Translations under genes and position numbers: made by a program | Source: Paraphysomonas bandaiensis | Taxonomy: Eukaryota > Chrysophyceae | DNA length: 64,000 nucleotides | Assembly: GCA_965644295.1 (NCBI GenBank) | Contig: CBFFRP010000146.1 | Span: 1 to 64,000 of the forward strand | Direction: 5' to 3' | Notes under the pieces: model-generated | What the model was told of the DNA's origin: nothing | The model's input: only the letters and a program-made list of their open reading frames with translations | The model's database searches: none | Shown here: positions 42,831 through 53,900 of the stretch, piece after piece | How the letters are laid out: every line of letters starts with the position of its first letter | Position numbering within the stretch: the stretch's first letter is position 1

Positions 42831-43187
42831 AGGCGACGGTTCATGCGTAGAAAAGCAAGCAATACTCTTGCGCATGATATAATATATCAGTCATGATAAC
42901 AATCTTAGCTCTACTGAACAACCTTTGAACCCTATTGGATGTGTGGCAATTAAATGCCATGCAAGTGCTTCATCATGTTGCTGTAACGAGTTACCTGGTT
43001 AAGACGTGCTCGCTTCTGTTGCCTGATACAATCAATCTAACGTTGCGCTGCGCCGCCATTCTGAATTGGACTCTCATTGTCATCATTTTCTTCATCCTCA
43101 TCGAGCATGAATCAAACCGAAATGCATTTTGGAGGTATTGCTTTGATCTTGATTTCAACCTCTAAGTCCAAGACTTCCATATATACT

Positions 43188-43440
43188 TCATTTTAATGTC
43201 GAGAAAAGTTCTTTGGTGTCAATGGTTTTACCACGAAAGAAAATGGAAAAGAGCTCGACAGGTTGCTCCATCCATAACCTTACTTTCTCTTCAGAACACA
43301 TTTTCCTACAGGACACTCCCGGCATATGCCAAGTCTCTATTGCAACCCCTTCGTTATTATCATTTCTTGTCTCAAAGAACACTCGTGCAATGACTTCTGG
43401 TGCCAGTTCATTTAAATGGATTATTATTTGAGACTATCCT
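43188..43440 (-). pseudogene. Orphan exon-like segment, unknown
   Basis: An open minus-strand stretch reads ELAPEVIARVFFETRNDNN, then EGVAIETWHMPG and PVELFSIFFRGKTIDTKEL, which looks like real protein. No start, splice partner or downstream continuation is found in the surrounding 1 kb. Probably a broken or partial gene copy. The 'ETWHMP' phrase recalls HORMA/ATG13-like proteins only weakly. Confidence 0.25.
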
Positions 43441-44275
43441 ATGCATATTGTAGTTTTTTATCAATCTTCGATTCTTATTGTAAAAATTGGATTTTCGCAA
43501 TAAAAAATGTCGTTCTAATAGCAATGATTATTTGATGTCCCAATTAATTGATACGTAGCCCTGTGCTGAACCCAATTCATGTCAAAAATTAGTCAAAAAG
43601 TCTTGAAAGAAAACTAATTTCAAAAGAAAACTAATATTATCAGTCAAAATAATAAATAATTAAAGCCATTCAATTTTGAGTTTAATCACTAGTCAGAAAT
43701 TGTACTCGTATACAGCTGCGTATCATCGCAGAACAATGACATATATACGTATCTTAACAAGTTGTAGTAGCATGATCCAATGAACCAGAAACGATATTGC
43801 AGCAAGGTTCAGGTGATGCTCTCAGCACTGACGATTATGGGAGACAACGCTATATTATAGCTATTATATAGGGTATTTCAGCTAAAGTATGTTTTCTATA
43901 TTAAAAATGAAGTGCTTTAAAAAAAACTAAATATTATACCGATTTATTGAAACAAAGCTGGTTTTGTCCCTTTTCGAAGAGTCCACCCATTGGACTTCGA
44001 TGGTGTAGACAATAACCAACACCATAAGTGGCATCTTCACTTTCTTGAATCTTGAAGACAATAATAGCGACAGCTATTATTCTAGTGTTAGTATATCATG
44101 ACACATATATCACATCTGTAGGCAGTATTTAGATAATTAAAGAAAGTATTCTACCTCAACAACAAGCAATTACAACAGAACTCGTATCCACATCTGAAAA
44201 TACATTCATAGGACGAAATATACTATTTTCGAACTATACCTATACAGCAATATTTAACATATATATTGAACAATA
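43441..44275. other. AT-rich spacer
   Basis: No gene or strong motif seen downstream of the channel gene. Confidence 0.45.
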
Positions 44276-47200
44276 TCAGTCACCATCAAAAGAGCGCATT
44301 CTCATATCATTCCGCAACGTTTTCCGCCCTTTACTTTGAGCAACTTGATCCGTTGACAATTCCACTGTGCTATCCGAACAGTCGTGTACGATAGAAGCTT
44401 TAGAGAACAAGCTTGGCGGAACACTATCTACTGTTTGCATTGTGAATTCATCAGAAGGTAATTGATACACATCTTCTCCGGGCACACCTGAATCCACTAC
44501 TTGACTACTTAGAGTAGGAATTAATTGTAAGTTGCCGTTTTCCACTGAGTCTACTACTTCTGAAGAGCAATAAACTGTATTCCTAGCTTCCCCATTCCCG
44601 TCACTCTGCTGTGGAACCAATATGGAACTATCACTCCTTGAACCCGAACACTGCAGCCACTCACTACTGGTTAGTCCTTGACGCATCTTACCTAATTGGT
44701 CTACATACTTCCCCCTTGAATAAGTATCATCGCCTCGTCGAGAATAAGAGTTCAACGACGCAGTACTACTTTTTATCACGTCTACAAACGTATTAAATAC
44801 AAGTGGGAGCTCTTTTTTCATGAGAAGAAGTTTCTCATCAGATACCCAAAGCATTGATAAGTCTGTCTTACTTCTATATCCATAAGAGCGTGTCGTGAGT
44901 GAAAGTAGACCATCATACCCAAAAAACTTTCCTTCTTGAATTTCTGCAACGACTATACCATCTTCCATACACTGCCCTATTTCGTCAACAACTTCTGCGA
45001 TTCCACTCAGGATAAAGTAAACACCAGCACTGCCCATTTCTTTACGGTACACATACATCGTCGCCGGGCAAAAACAAGGATCCATCAATGACAGTAGAAC
45101 AGCTAAGACAGTCTCATTTATTTTCAATAGTACAGGGAAAGTTTGAATTGACTCCCTCATCGAAAATAGAATTAATTTATGCCGGATATTATGGGGAACT
45201 TGCAACCATATGCGTAACTCATCGAGACTTGTTCTCCTTTCAATCATATGACACACATGTTTCATGAGGCTTTGACGCACATTCTTCTTTACTCCTTGGT
45301 CACGCAAATATTCTCGAGATATAGACAGCTTCTGATCTTGTAAGCTTTTCCCACCATTTTTGTTGAAGGCATAAGTGCTGACACTTCCTACTATATATGC
45401 AAGAACTGTTGAACCCATTACCATAACGAATACTGAATAAAGGCGCTCGCTATCATTCATTGCTATAATATCACCGTACCCCACAGTCGCCATAGTGGCG
45501 TAAGTCCAATAAACAGCGGCAACATATTTTTTCCATTCTTGATCATTCGTCAGGCCAATATCCGAGTACCAGGTAGGTCCATCAGAATGAAGAGAGGTCC
45601 ACGCCCAAAGACAGGCAGTTAAATGAGTTACAAATCCAAGAAATGCAATCAACCTCAAAATGCGCATAAAGACATCCTCCAAGGCTGCAAAGTTGCCATT
45701 AAATCTTGAGTTGTTGTACGACGCAATTCGTATAAGTTTGGCGACTTTAGCAAGGCGCAACACCTTCAACATACGAAATAGTTTCACCATTTTTAAGGTT
45801 TTAAAAATTTGGAAAACGCTTGAGCTGTTACCATTGTCCGAGAGTCTGTACAGCGGTATAGTAGAAAGGAAATCAATAAGAAACCACGACTTAAGATACC
45901 GTCGTGCTATTGTTTTGTGTACAGTATTGAGAGCATAATCACTTTGTTCGTAGGCCGTGAAAAACGCCAATAAAAGGTCAATAAAAAACACAAATTCTGT
46001 AACGCCGTCTACGGTGGACCATAAAGTATCTGTGCGAAGCCCGAAGCCTAAGCGAAAGGGAATCGTAATCGATGAAAACAGAACTAGTAATACCACTATT
46101 ACATCAAAGAAGCGCTTGCTATTGGACCGTGGATTTATTATCCAACGATCCAACATTTGCTGCGTGCTTTCCAATCCATCCTGCAGTATATCTAACCCAT
46201 CAGCACCGTGAGCTACGACGCGAATAGTTTTATAGAGCTTCACGGAACTATCCTTGTCAATGTGTTTATAATACATATCACTGACTTCACTATGACAAGT
46301 AACAACGCCATCACGAATGACGTAATCCGACATCAGCACAAACCCGGCATCTTTCGGCTTGGATAAATACTGACGCACCAATACTTGAGACTGTTCTTCT
46401 TCAGATGCTCGATTTTCGAATAACAATTTCAGCTGTTGGTTTCTTTCCGCAATTTGTTGAATGTGTGAGTAACTAACCCACAATAAGTCCGTGAATGAGA
46501 CAGAACGATGGGTCGACCACCAAAGAGTTTTGCAGCGCAAAGCCTGTGACAACCCAAAATCGCTCCCATCTGTGTACACCCCGACCAGTACTTCACGACC
46601 CGCGGTTAGGGAATTAGTGACCGTTGCATGCACGCGGCCTTGTGCAACAAAAAAACAGTCCACAAGGAAGTCGCCTTCGGAAACAATAGTTTCATCAACA
46701 TCTGAAAATGTAGGACATACATGAGGTAGGATTTCAGATAGGATACCGTAGTCCTGACTTCGAAATAACTTGATGCCAGATAGGCCACCACGACTTCTCT
46801 CTATTACCATCATTTGCAACGCCGACGGAAGACTATTCAGTAAAGCCTCCTCAGGAAAGCGGGCGAGTTTATCATAATAATACTCATAATGCTGCCATAC
46901 TTTCGCCTTCAGTGGCTTAGGAAGTTTGCGTTCATTCATGTATTCTCGAATCTCATCCATTTTTACTTTTCGGGATGCCTCTCGAGGATCCCAATTTTTG
47001 ACACTCTCAGTAACAGTTGCTACGATAAGTCCAAACATAATCGACCCAATAAACATAACTGCCACAGAAAACAGCCGCCCAGAGTTATTTGATAGATACA
47101 CATCTCCATAACCAACGCTTAGCATTGTAGCTATCGTCCAGTACATCGCCACAAGATACTCAGAGTGTAGAATACCTCTATGACCACAGGCCTTCCATTT

Positions 47201-47857
47201 ATCTTGGGTAGAATCAGAATTGGAAGGGTCAGAACGACAATCCGACAAATAAAAAAACATACAGGACAATAAGTGAGCAATGAGAAATATTTTGCAGAAA
47301 AGTCCCACGAGCTCGAATACAATGGGATGCACCATTTCATGAACTTTAGCCTCTCTCACTTTTCTGTTTAGACGAGCCACCCTGAAAAGTTTCAGAAGCC
47401 TGAAAAGGCGCAAGGCCCTGACAAGTTTAATACTTCTAAGAGTGCCAGGAGCGACACCTTTAACGATAAGTGGAACAATAGAGTCAAATGGAACAGTGGA
47501 AACGAAATCTGGGATAAACCATGTCGTCAAGTAGTTTTTGGCAATATCTTTCAAGTTGAAGTTCAGGCTTCCATCATCCTCTATAGCAGTGAAAAAGGTT
47601 GCACCCATGTCTAATCCGAAAGCAATATCAACTATGAAGTCGAAGACCACAAGTGCACTTCCTTTTTCAACATCAAACCCGAGTCGAAAAGGAATTACAG
47701 TAACACTATAAACTATCAGTAGTCCAACAATACAGTCCCACGCAACTTTTTCTGAGCTTAACGGACTGATAACAATATGACGTGATTCACTACCACGAGA
47801 ATTGCTACTTCCCTGAGAATCATATCCTGTACTGGGATACACTTTAGTAGCCGTCAT
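44276..47857 (-). CDS. Tandem double cyclic-nucleotide-type potassium channel
   Basis: One uninterrupted exon of 1,193 aa contains two complete channel modules. Module 1 (about residues 38-490) has S1-S6, an Arg/Lys-rich S4 (LVRALRLFRLLKLFRVARL), the pore ATMLSVGYGDVY with GYGD at 249-252, and a CNBD-like domain. Module 2 (about 575-1035) repeats this with S4 KMVKLFRMLKVLRLAKVAKL, pore ATMATVGYGDII (GYGD 793-796) and a second CNBD-like domain. GYGD indicates potassium selectivity, and the architecture matches EAG/HCN/CNG-family subunits. In both CNBDs the phosphate-binding cassette lacks its Glu (FGLSQAL and FGYDGLL in place of FGE), so cyclic-nucleotide binding is doubtful. The C-terminal 150 residues are Ser-rich and disordered. 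Two such proteins would supply the four modules of one pore. Intronless, unlike its neighbours. Confidence 0.9.
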   Translation of the reverse strand: MTATKVYPSTGYDSQGSSNSRGSESRHIVISPLSSEKVAWDCIVGLLIVYSVTVIPFRLGFDVEKGSALVVFDFIVDIAFGLDMGATFFTAIEDDGSLNFNLKDIAKNYLTTWFIPDFVSTVPFDSIVPLIVKGVAPGTLRSIKLVRALRLFRLLKLFRVARLNRKVREAKVHEMVHPIVFELVGLFCKIFLIAHLLSCMFFYLSDCRSDPSNSDSTQDKWKACGHRGILHSEYLVAMYWTIATMLSVGYGDVYLSNNSGRLFSVAVMFIGSIMFGLIVATVTESVKNWDPREASRKVKMDEIREYMNERKLPKPLKAKVWQHYEYYYDKLARFPEEALLNSLPSALQMMVIERSRGGLSGIKLFRSQDYGILSEILPHVCPTFSDVDETIVSEGDFLVDCFFVAQGRVHATVTNSLTAGREVLVGVYTDGSDFGLSQALRCKTLWWSTHRSVSFTDLLWVSYSHIQQIAERNQQLKLLFENRASEEEQSQVLVRQYLSKPKDAGFVLMSDYVIRDGVVTCHSEVSDMYYKHIDKDSSVKLYKTIRVVAHGADGLDILQDGLESTQQMLDRWIINPRSNSKRFFDVIVVLLVLFSSITIPFRLGFGLRTDTLWSTVDGVTEFVFFIDLLLAFFTAYEQSDYALNTVHKTIARRYLKSWFLIDFLSTIPLYRLSDNGNSSSVFQIFKTLKMVKLFRMLKVLRLAKVAKLIRIASYNNSRFNGNFAALEDVFMRILRLIAFLGFVTHLTACLWAWTSLHSDGPTWYSDIGLTNDQEWKKYVAAVYWTYATMATVGYGDIIAMNDSERLYSVFVMVMGSTVLAYIVGSVSTYAFNKNGGKSLQDQKLSISREYLRDQGVKKNVRQSLMKHVCHMIERRTSLDELRIWLQVPHNIRHKLILFSMRESIQTFPVLLKINETVLAVLLSLMDPCFCPATMYVYRKEMGSAGVYFILSGIAEVVDEIGQCMEDGIVVAEIQEGKFFGYDGLLSLTTRSYGYRSKTDLSMLWVSDEKLLLMKKELPLVFNTFVDVIKSSTASLNSYSRRGDDTYSRGKYVDQLGKMRQGLTSSEWLQCSGSRSDSSILVPQQSDGNGEARNTVYCSSEVVDSVENGNLQLIPTLSSQVVDSGVPGEDVYQLPSDEFTMQTVDSVPPSLFSKASIVHDCSDSTVELSTDQVAQSKGRKTLRNDMRMRSFDGD

Positions 47858-48788
47858 TCCACATTCATATTAACGACCAGTCAGCTTATAAATATATGAA
47901 CAAATGACAGTAAGTGGCTGTGTATAGATATCACTACCGATATGACTGGAAACAGAGGGGTTGAAGGATGTATAGTCCACTCCAGTCAATGAAATAACTG
48001 GAACAAAGCTTACAATAGTCTGGTGAACTATATATATGTATATGTCAACGAAAGACAGTTACAGATGACATGCTCTGTACTGGGGAGGTAATACAAGATG
48101 ATAGAATTCATCTCTATCTTATTTCAATGTACTTGATAGTCAATAGAATGTAGTTCGAGGGGTCCTAGTGACAGATTTAGGTACGCACATGTCATATATA
48201 TACATACATATGGATGGCACATGTAGGCGCTCACTGTATGTATGTACAGTATGTATGTACATATATACAGCAGTATATAAGCAAAACCGCCTCGGGGACA
48301 TATACACTCTACCACTACGTACATATCCGTATCCGGATACTGGGATATATACACACACTTCATCATATCATTCTTCCCACACTTCTTCCCCCACATCTGA
48401 GAGTATGTGTGTATGTCGGAGGGAATATACAGTGTGTCGACCAAGCAAAAAAATCACCCTTTTTTCTCTTTAGTAAATACAGTTGCTATGAAAAAACGGA
48501 ATATTTCATATACATACGTACAAATATTTTGTACTTTTGAAAAAAACGATCTATATACTTGAATTTTTGTCCAACAATAATTACGAAGTGTTTCTAAATG
48601 TACCATAAGGGCACATACCACACACTGTAATATCTACAGTGCTGTATACCGACCATTCAGCAAGTGAACAAAAAGCAAGTTTGATGCGCACATATTCATA
48701 GTAATATACTGCTATTAACACACTGACCTGAATAGGTTTACTTCATACATACACTAAGGTTTTATTGTACCTCAACCTATTTCTGAAG
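47858..48788. other. Divergent promoter region
   Basis: Sequence between the channel gene (-) and the Hpt gene (+). 48190-48290 carries TATATA runs and GTACAGTATGTATGTAC-type inverted words. Open frames here come from these simple sequences. Confidence 0.45.
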
Positions 48789-49175
48789 ATGGAAAAACCA
48801 GTAGTTCTCGATTGGCCTGAAGCTATGAATCAGGTTGGAGGCGATAAAGAATTTTTATCAGAAGTACTTCAAGATTTGTTAGACGAAGCCAAAACTGCAG
48901 AGGAGGATATTGCGAATGGAATACAGGATAAAAACTACGACCAAATTATGAAAGCGGCACATCGTATTAAAGGAAGCGCAACTTACCTCGGCTGCGAAGC
49001 TCTGCGTGTTTCATCTTATAATATTCAGCAACTAGGCCTGGAAGGCTTGAATAACTCTGGTGATGGAGAAACGTTGGGGAAAGTTAAGAAAGAGTATAGG
49101 ACTTTTATTACGGCATTAGAGGATTTAAGGGCCGAAATAAAGCAATGGATGGAACAAGAGGGAGGAGGGAAGTGA
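48789..49175 (+). CDS. Histidine-containing phosphotransfer (Hpt) protein
   Basis: A single exon of 128 aa when started at the ATG at 48789; an upstream in-frame ATG at 48765 would add eight hydrophobic residues of poor fit. The four-helix Hpt bundle carries AAHRIKGSATYLGCEALR, where the His is the phosphate acceptor and the KGSA..LG pattern is invariant in the family. Hpt proteins pass phosphate between receiver domains in multistep two-component relays, as YPD1 does in yeast. No hybrid kinase or response regulator lies nearby. It is cytosolic, with an acidic Gln/Glu-rich C-terminal helix ending EQEGGGK. Confidence 0.9.
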   Translation: MEKPVVLDWPEAMNQVGGDKEFLSEVLQDLLDEAKTAEEDIANGIQDKNYDQIMKAAHRIKGSATYLGCEALRVSSYNIQQLGLEGLNNSGDGETLGKVKKEYRTFITALEDLRAEIKQWMEQEGGGK

Positions 49176-50940
49176 AAGTGAGGCTCTTGCATTCGTAAAT
49201 CCTTGGGACACGATTGTTCAATTAAATATCGGATATTTTATATAATGATTATGTTGAGCATCGTCACAATTTTTGGCACATGTGTTTGCTTTATTTACAT
49301 AGGCGCATGTCTGGCCTGTCACCATAACCATATAACAATTGAAAGTACATATTCATTGCTTTAATTTAGATTACCATGCTATTTCAGTTGAAGTGATACT
49401 ACTATCAACGGCAATATTTGTGAGTTACGACGAACACAAAATATAATACACGACAACTCATAAATAGATTACGAATCGGTTTTTCAGTTTAGGAGCGTTT
49501 TAATTTCACACATGTTTTGAATTTCACTCGCATAATTCTAGTTTGATTGTCTTATATCTAGAGTAGTACATAGACAATCAAGTGCACTTTGTAATCGTAT
49601 AATAACACAAACTTAGCAGCTGTACCTTATTTACCTTCCAAAGACTAAAGACTGTGGCCAGCATGTAAGTAGTGTGTATTGTGTATGCATCAATTATAAC
49701 GCTCAGCTGTTATCAGAAACGTATTATATAAGTTATTTAATACAATACTGTTTGCTCAAGCTCATTGACACTTGTGGCCTAAGGTCTGTAGCATGTATAT
49801 TTATATAAACTATGAAGGATTGAGTCACCGATTATGACTCAGAGTATGAGGTGTGAGTATGAGAAAAATTGTGATTAGGTAATCTGTAGGTAGTCTTTGC
49901 TCGGCAGCATAGTGTGTTTGATTATCATGTGATTTTAAGAACATGTTATAAAAAGCGAAATATACGCATGTATTTTGCTGGTGATTAAGAACGATACTAC
50001 TATATTACAATAGTAAAGTTGGACCGGTTAAAAAGTATTGCAATATATTTAATGGGACGCTATCTAACAACAGTATTACTATATTTTGTTTCCTTACACA
50101 GATTCCTAGGCATAGAACACTTACTATTTATTCAAATTTGAGTTTTCAGGATTGTATAATCAATGAAAGTTCGCAAGTGGGCGTGGATATTTTGTCCCAA
50201 CCAGGTGACTTGACATGCTTATACATAACTGCGTAATGTGCTACATAATCATTAATTTTAAAAGGGTATGGTACTTTATCGACTTTTCTATATGCTGTCA
50301 TACAGTCTAAATTTCGCATATTCCCCATATATCTATTCTTGACTAACTAATGTAGGAAATGGACAGACTCTAGAGATTTCACTAAAGAACAATCAAGTAT
50401 ATGTTCCACACATTGGCAAAGAATTACAGGTGACAAGCTTTTCTAATGTTGTTTATAGTAATATTCGGTCTCATTCTCTTACAACAGCACCGCTTACACT
50501 GGATACAATGCATATTAGTTCAATTTTATAAGATAAGGCTTGCAATTCTGCCTGTATTCATTCGACACACGTCCACTAGACTGGCATCTTTATCAGCCTG
50601 TGCTATATATCCATCATAACATCCTCATATCTATATAGCTACGTGCCATAGATATCTGACCTCAACAAGGTGCATAGTATCTGCAATATACCGCCATATA
50701 CCACAGTATACCACAGTATACCCTCGATCGAATTTTCAGGAGTGCCTTTTCAAGATACGTCGTTGAAAAGGATACACAGATATAAGTATAGAAAAAAAAA
50801 ACACACTTCCATTTCTATGATGTTAAATTTTATCGTTGTGAGTGCTGATCTCAGTAGAGTTTAACGAGTAAGGTAGCATAGTCCCTGCTGAGCAAGTTAA
50901 TCCAAGTCTCAATCATTACCACCTTATTGCCACACTAATC
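49176..50940. other. Intergenic region upstream of the myosin gene
   Basis: No gene is supported in this 1.8-kb AT-rich stretch. Short frames at 50146-50328 (-) and 50670-50864 (+) lack motifs. A plus-strand phrase near 50350-50435 (TDSRDFTKEQSSICSTHW) looks faintly like a THAP zinc-finger segment but stands alone. Confidence 0.4.
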
Positions 50941-53900
50941 ATGACTACATTTGAAGAACATACTTGGGTGTGGATTACCGATGAGGTGGAGATTGGTTTG
51001 TTGTGTATATGTGATGTGTTGACATATATATATGTATAGGAGGAGAGGTACCTTCCAGCTGAGGTTCTCAAACCTTTCAAGAAAGGAGAAGCTACCACAG
51101 TTCGAACTGAAGATGGCGAGGTACGGATGTGATTATATAGTGCTTTGATTTATTTATATATACAGGATCATGCCTTAACTGCAGCGCAATCCAGCGAGCT
51201 GATAGAGTGCAACCCAGAAGCACTTAACTCATCCATTGATGATCTTATCAATATCAGTGATCTCAATGAGATGTCTATTTTGCATAATTTACGTATTCGA
51301 TACAAAGAGGATCGTATTTACACCAGTGTATCTTCTATTTTAATATCTGTGAATCCTTTTAAGCTTCTCCCTCTCTACACGCCCGAAGTACTGGATCTAT
51401 ACCGCACTGGTTCCAGGGACAAACCACCACATGTATTTGCAGTTGCGTACAATGCATACAGTAGTATGCTCTCTGATGGCAATGATCAATCTGTTGTTAT
51501 ATCTGGTGAATCCGGGGCTGGGAAATCAGAAGCTACCAAGCTCATTTTACAGGTGCATATTTGAATAATACGTACCTCCTTTTTAATAATTAATCTCTAT
51601 ATACAGTTTCTAACGGATGTATCTACCCGCCAATCCGGATCTACATCTAAAGCATCAAGCAATTTGGAACAGCAGATTTTGGCCGCGAATCCCATTCTTG
51701 AAGCATTCGGTAATGCCAAGACTCTGAGAAACAACAATTCTTCTCGATTTGGAAAGCTCATCACAGTGAACTTCGATAGCAATGGGTCTATTATTGGTGG
51801 AGGCATTATCAATTATCTCTTAGAAAAATCACGAGTTGTTGGCCAAGCGGTAAGGTGTCGTATTTTTACATTATTTTTTAATATTATCTTTACAGACTGG
51901 AGAACGCAATTACCACATATTTTATCAACTGCTCGCTGCTGGAGATGCTAACGAGGAGCTTCAAAGTCGACTGAAACTTCAAGATCCAGAACTTTTCAAC
52001 TTCACAGGTCAGAGTGGTGTGATTCATATCGATGGGGTATCTGACGAGAAAGAGTTCGATGACGTGAAGGTACGACATATACGCGTTTGTTAGTCCTTTC
52101 TTTTTCTCACTTCTTGCTGACAGAACGCCATGAATGTATTGAAATTCACGAGCGATGAGCAAGACTCAATACTTCGTACTGTAGCGGGTGTATTGCACTT
52201 CGGCAACGTAAAATTTTTAGAAGAGAAGCGCGCAATGGAGGAAGACGGATGCGTTGTAGCCAATCCCGATGTTGTGGCCCACGCATCGTCGCTGTGGGGA
52301 GTAGATCCTGATTCCGTTAACAAGAGCCTTACGTCAAAGAATATTGGGACGAGATCTATTATTCTTGTACGGTACAACATTACCCAGGCCCAGGATGCTC
52401 GAGATGCAATGGCAAAGCGAGTATATGCAGAGCTGTTCCAATACATGGTGGACCGTATCAACGATGTGTTATCGTCTACTGGAATTGAAAGGCACCATTT
52501 TATCGGAGTTCTGGATATATTTGGCTTCGAATCATTTGAAGTGAATTCATTTGAACAGGTGGGTTTTATTTTTGTATTGAGTGTTAACTAAGTTTATTCC
52601 TATGTAGCTATGTATTAACTACTGTAACGAAAAGCTGCAATTTCATTTCAATGAACATATCTTTCGCTTGGAACAAATGTTGTACGAATCGGAGGGAATT
52701 ACTATATCGAGCACTGCCTTCCAAGATAACCAACCGACGTTGGATCTACTTGAGGCGAAGATAACAGGGCTATTCAGCATGTGTGATGAGGAGATCTCTG
52801 TACCCAGGGGCAGCGATGATGGAATGCTTCAAAAGATACTACAGAAGCACGCCGGTAAACACCCAAATCTTTTACGTCCCAAGGCCAAAGACTGTAAGGA
52901 TAATCTCAAATGTTTTGGTGTGCTACACTATGCGGGCCCTGTTTTTTACAATGTGACGAATTTCCTCGAGAAAAATAAGGACCAGGTCCACCAGGATATC
53001 ATCGGCGTCTTGAAAAACTCCACTGTTCCGCTCGTTCAAAAGTTGTTTGAGAGCGTTGGGTCATCTGATGCCGGTGCTGGCAAGCCCACTCGTGGTAGAA
53101 CTGCGACGGTCATGAAAAAGTCGGCGGCAAAGACCCTGGGTGCTCAATTTAAGCAGCAATTGACGGAACTGATGGATACACTGAATTCTACATTTCCTCA
53201 TTTTATTCGTTGTATGAAACCAAATGATAAAAAGTGCGGCAACCTGTTTACAGCTGGGCGGATGGTTGACCAGTTGAGGTATGCAGGTCTTGTAGAGGTT
53301 TGCAGAATTCGCAAACTTGGCTACCCCGTCCGTCGCGATTTTGATGCGTTTTACAAACGTTATCGCTGCTGTGATACCACTGCTCGCACCCTTGATGCGT
53401 TATTAGAATCACTGGTGGCACAGAAGTGCTTATCTGAGGGTGAGTGGGCTAAGGGCCACTCCAAGATATTCCTTAGAACCCAGCAATCGACGAACCTGGA
53501 GCTTCGACGTGAAAAAGCGTTCGCAGAGGTTGCAATCAATGTTCAAAAAATAATGCGGTCGCACTTGGCGAAGAAACGCTTCCGTTATTGGATGAAACTT
53601 ATTCAGCAAGTCAAGGATGGCATTCAAAAGAGGGACGAAGAGACTCTTACATATGCTATCGACATGAGTTTCGAGCTTCCTCATGGCGGTAACCACATTA
53701 CTGTTATCAAGGAAGCAAAGGTATGTTGTTTTGTATGTGTTACGATTACGTAATGTTTTCGAATGGTAGGTTCTACAAGCCCGGTTGCGTGAAGAGAACC
53801 GCGTTAAGTTGCTCCTTCAGAATGCAATCAATGCTCGCGAAATGAGTTCGTTGAAGAGTGCAATCGCTGCTGCTGAGGGTATGAGTCCACCTCTGGCGAC

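Noticed and set aside
50340-50440. Possible THAP zinc-finger phrase upstream of the myosin
   Set aside because: Only a dozen residues match loosely, and the required Cys/His partners and a longer frame are absent.
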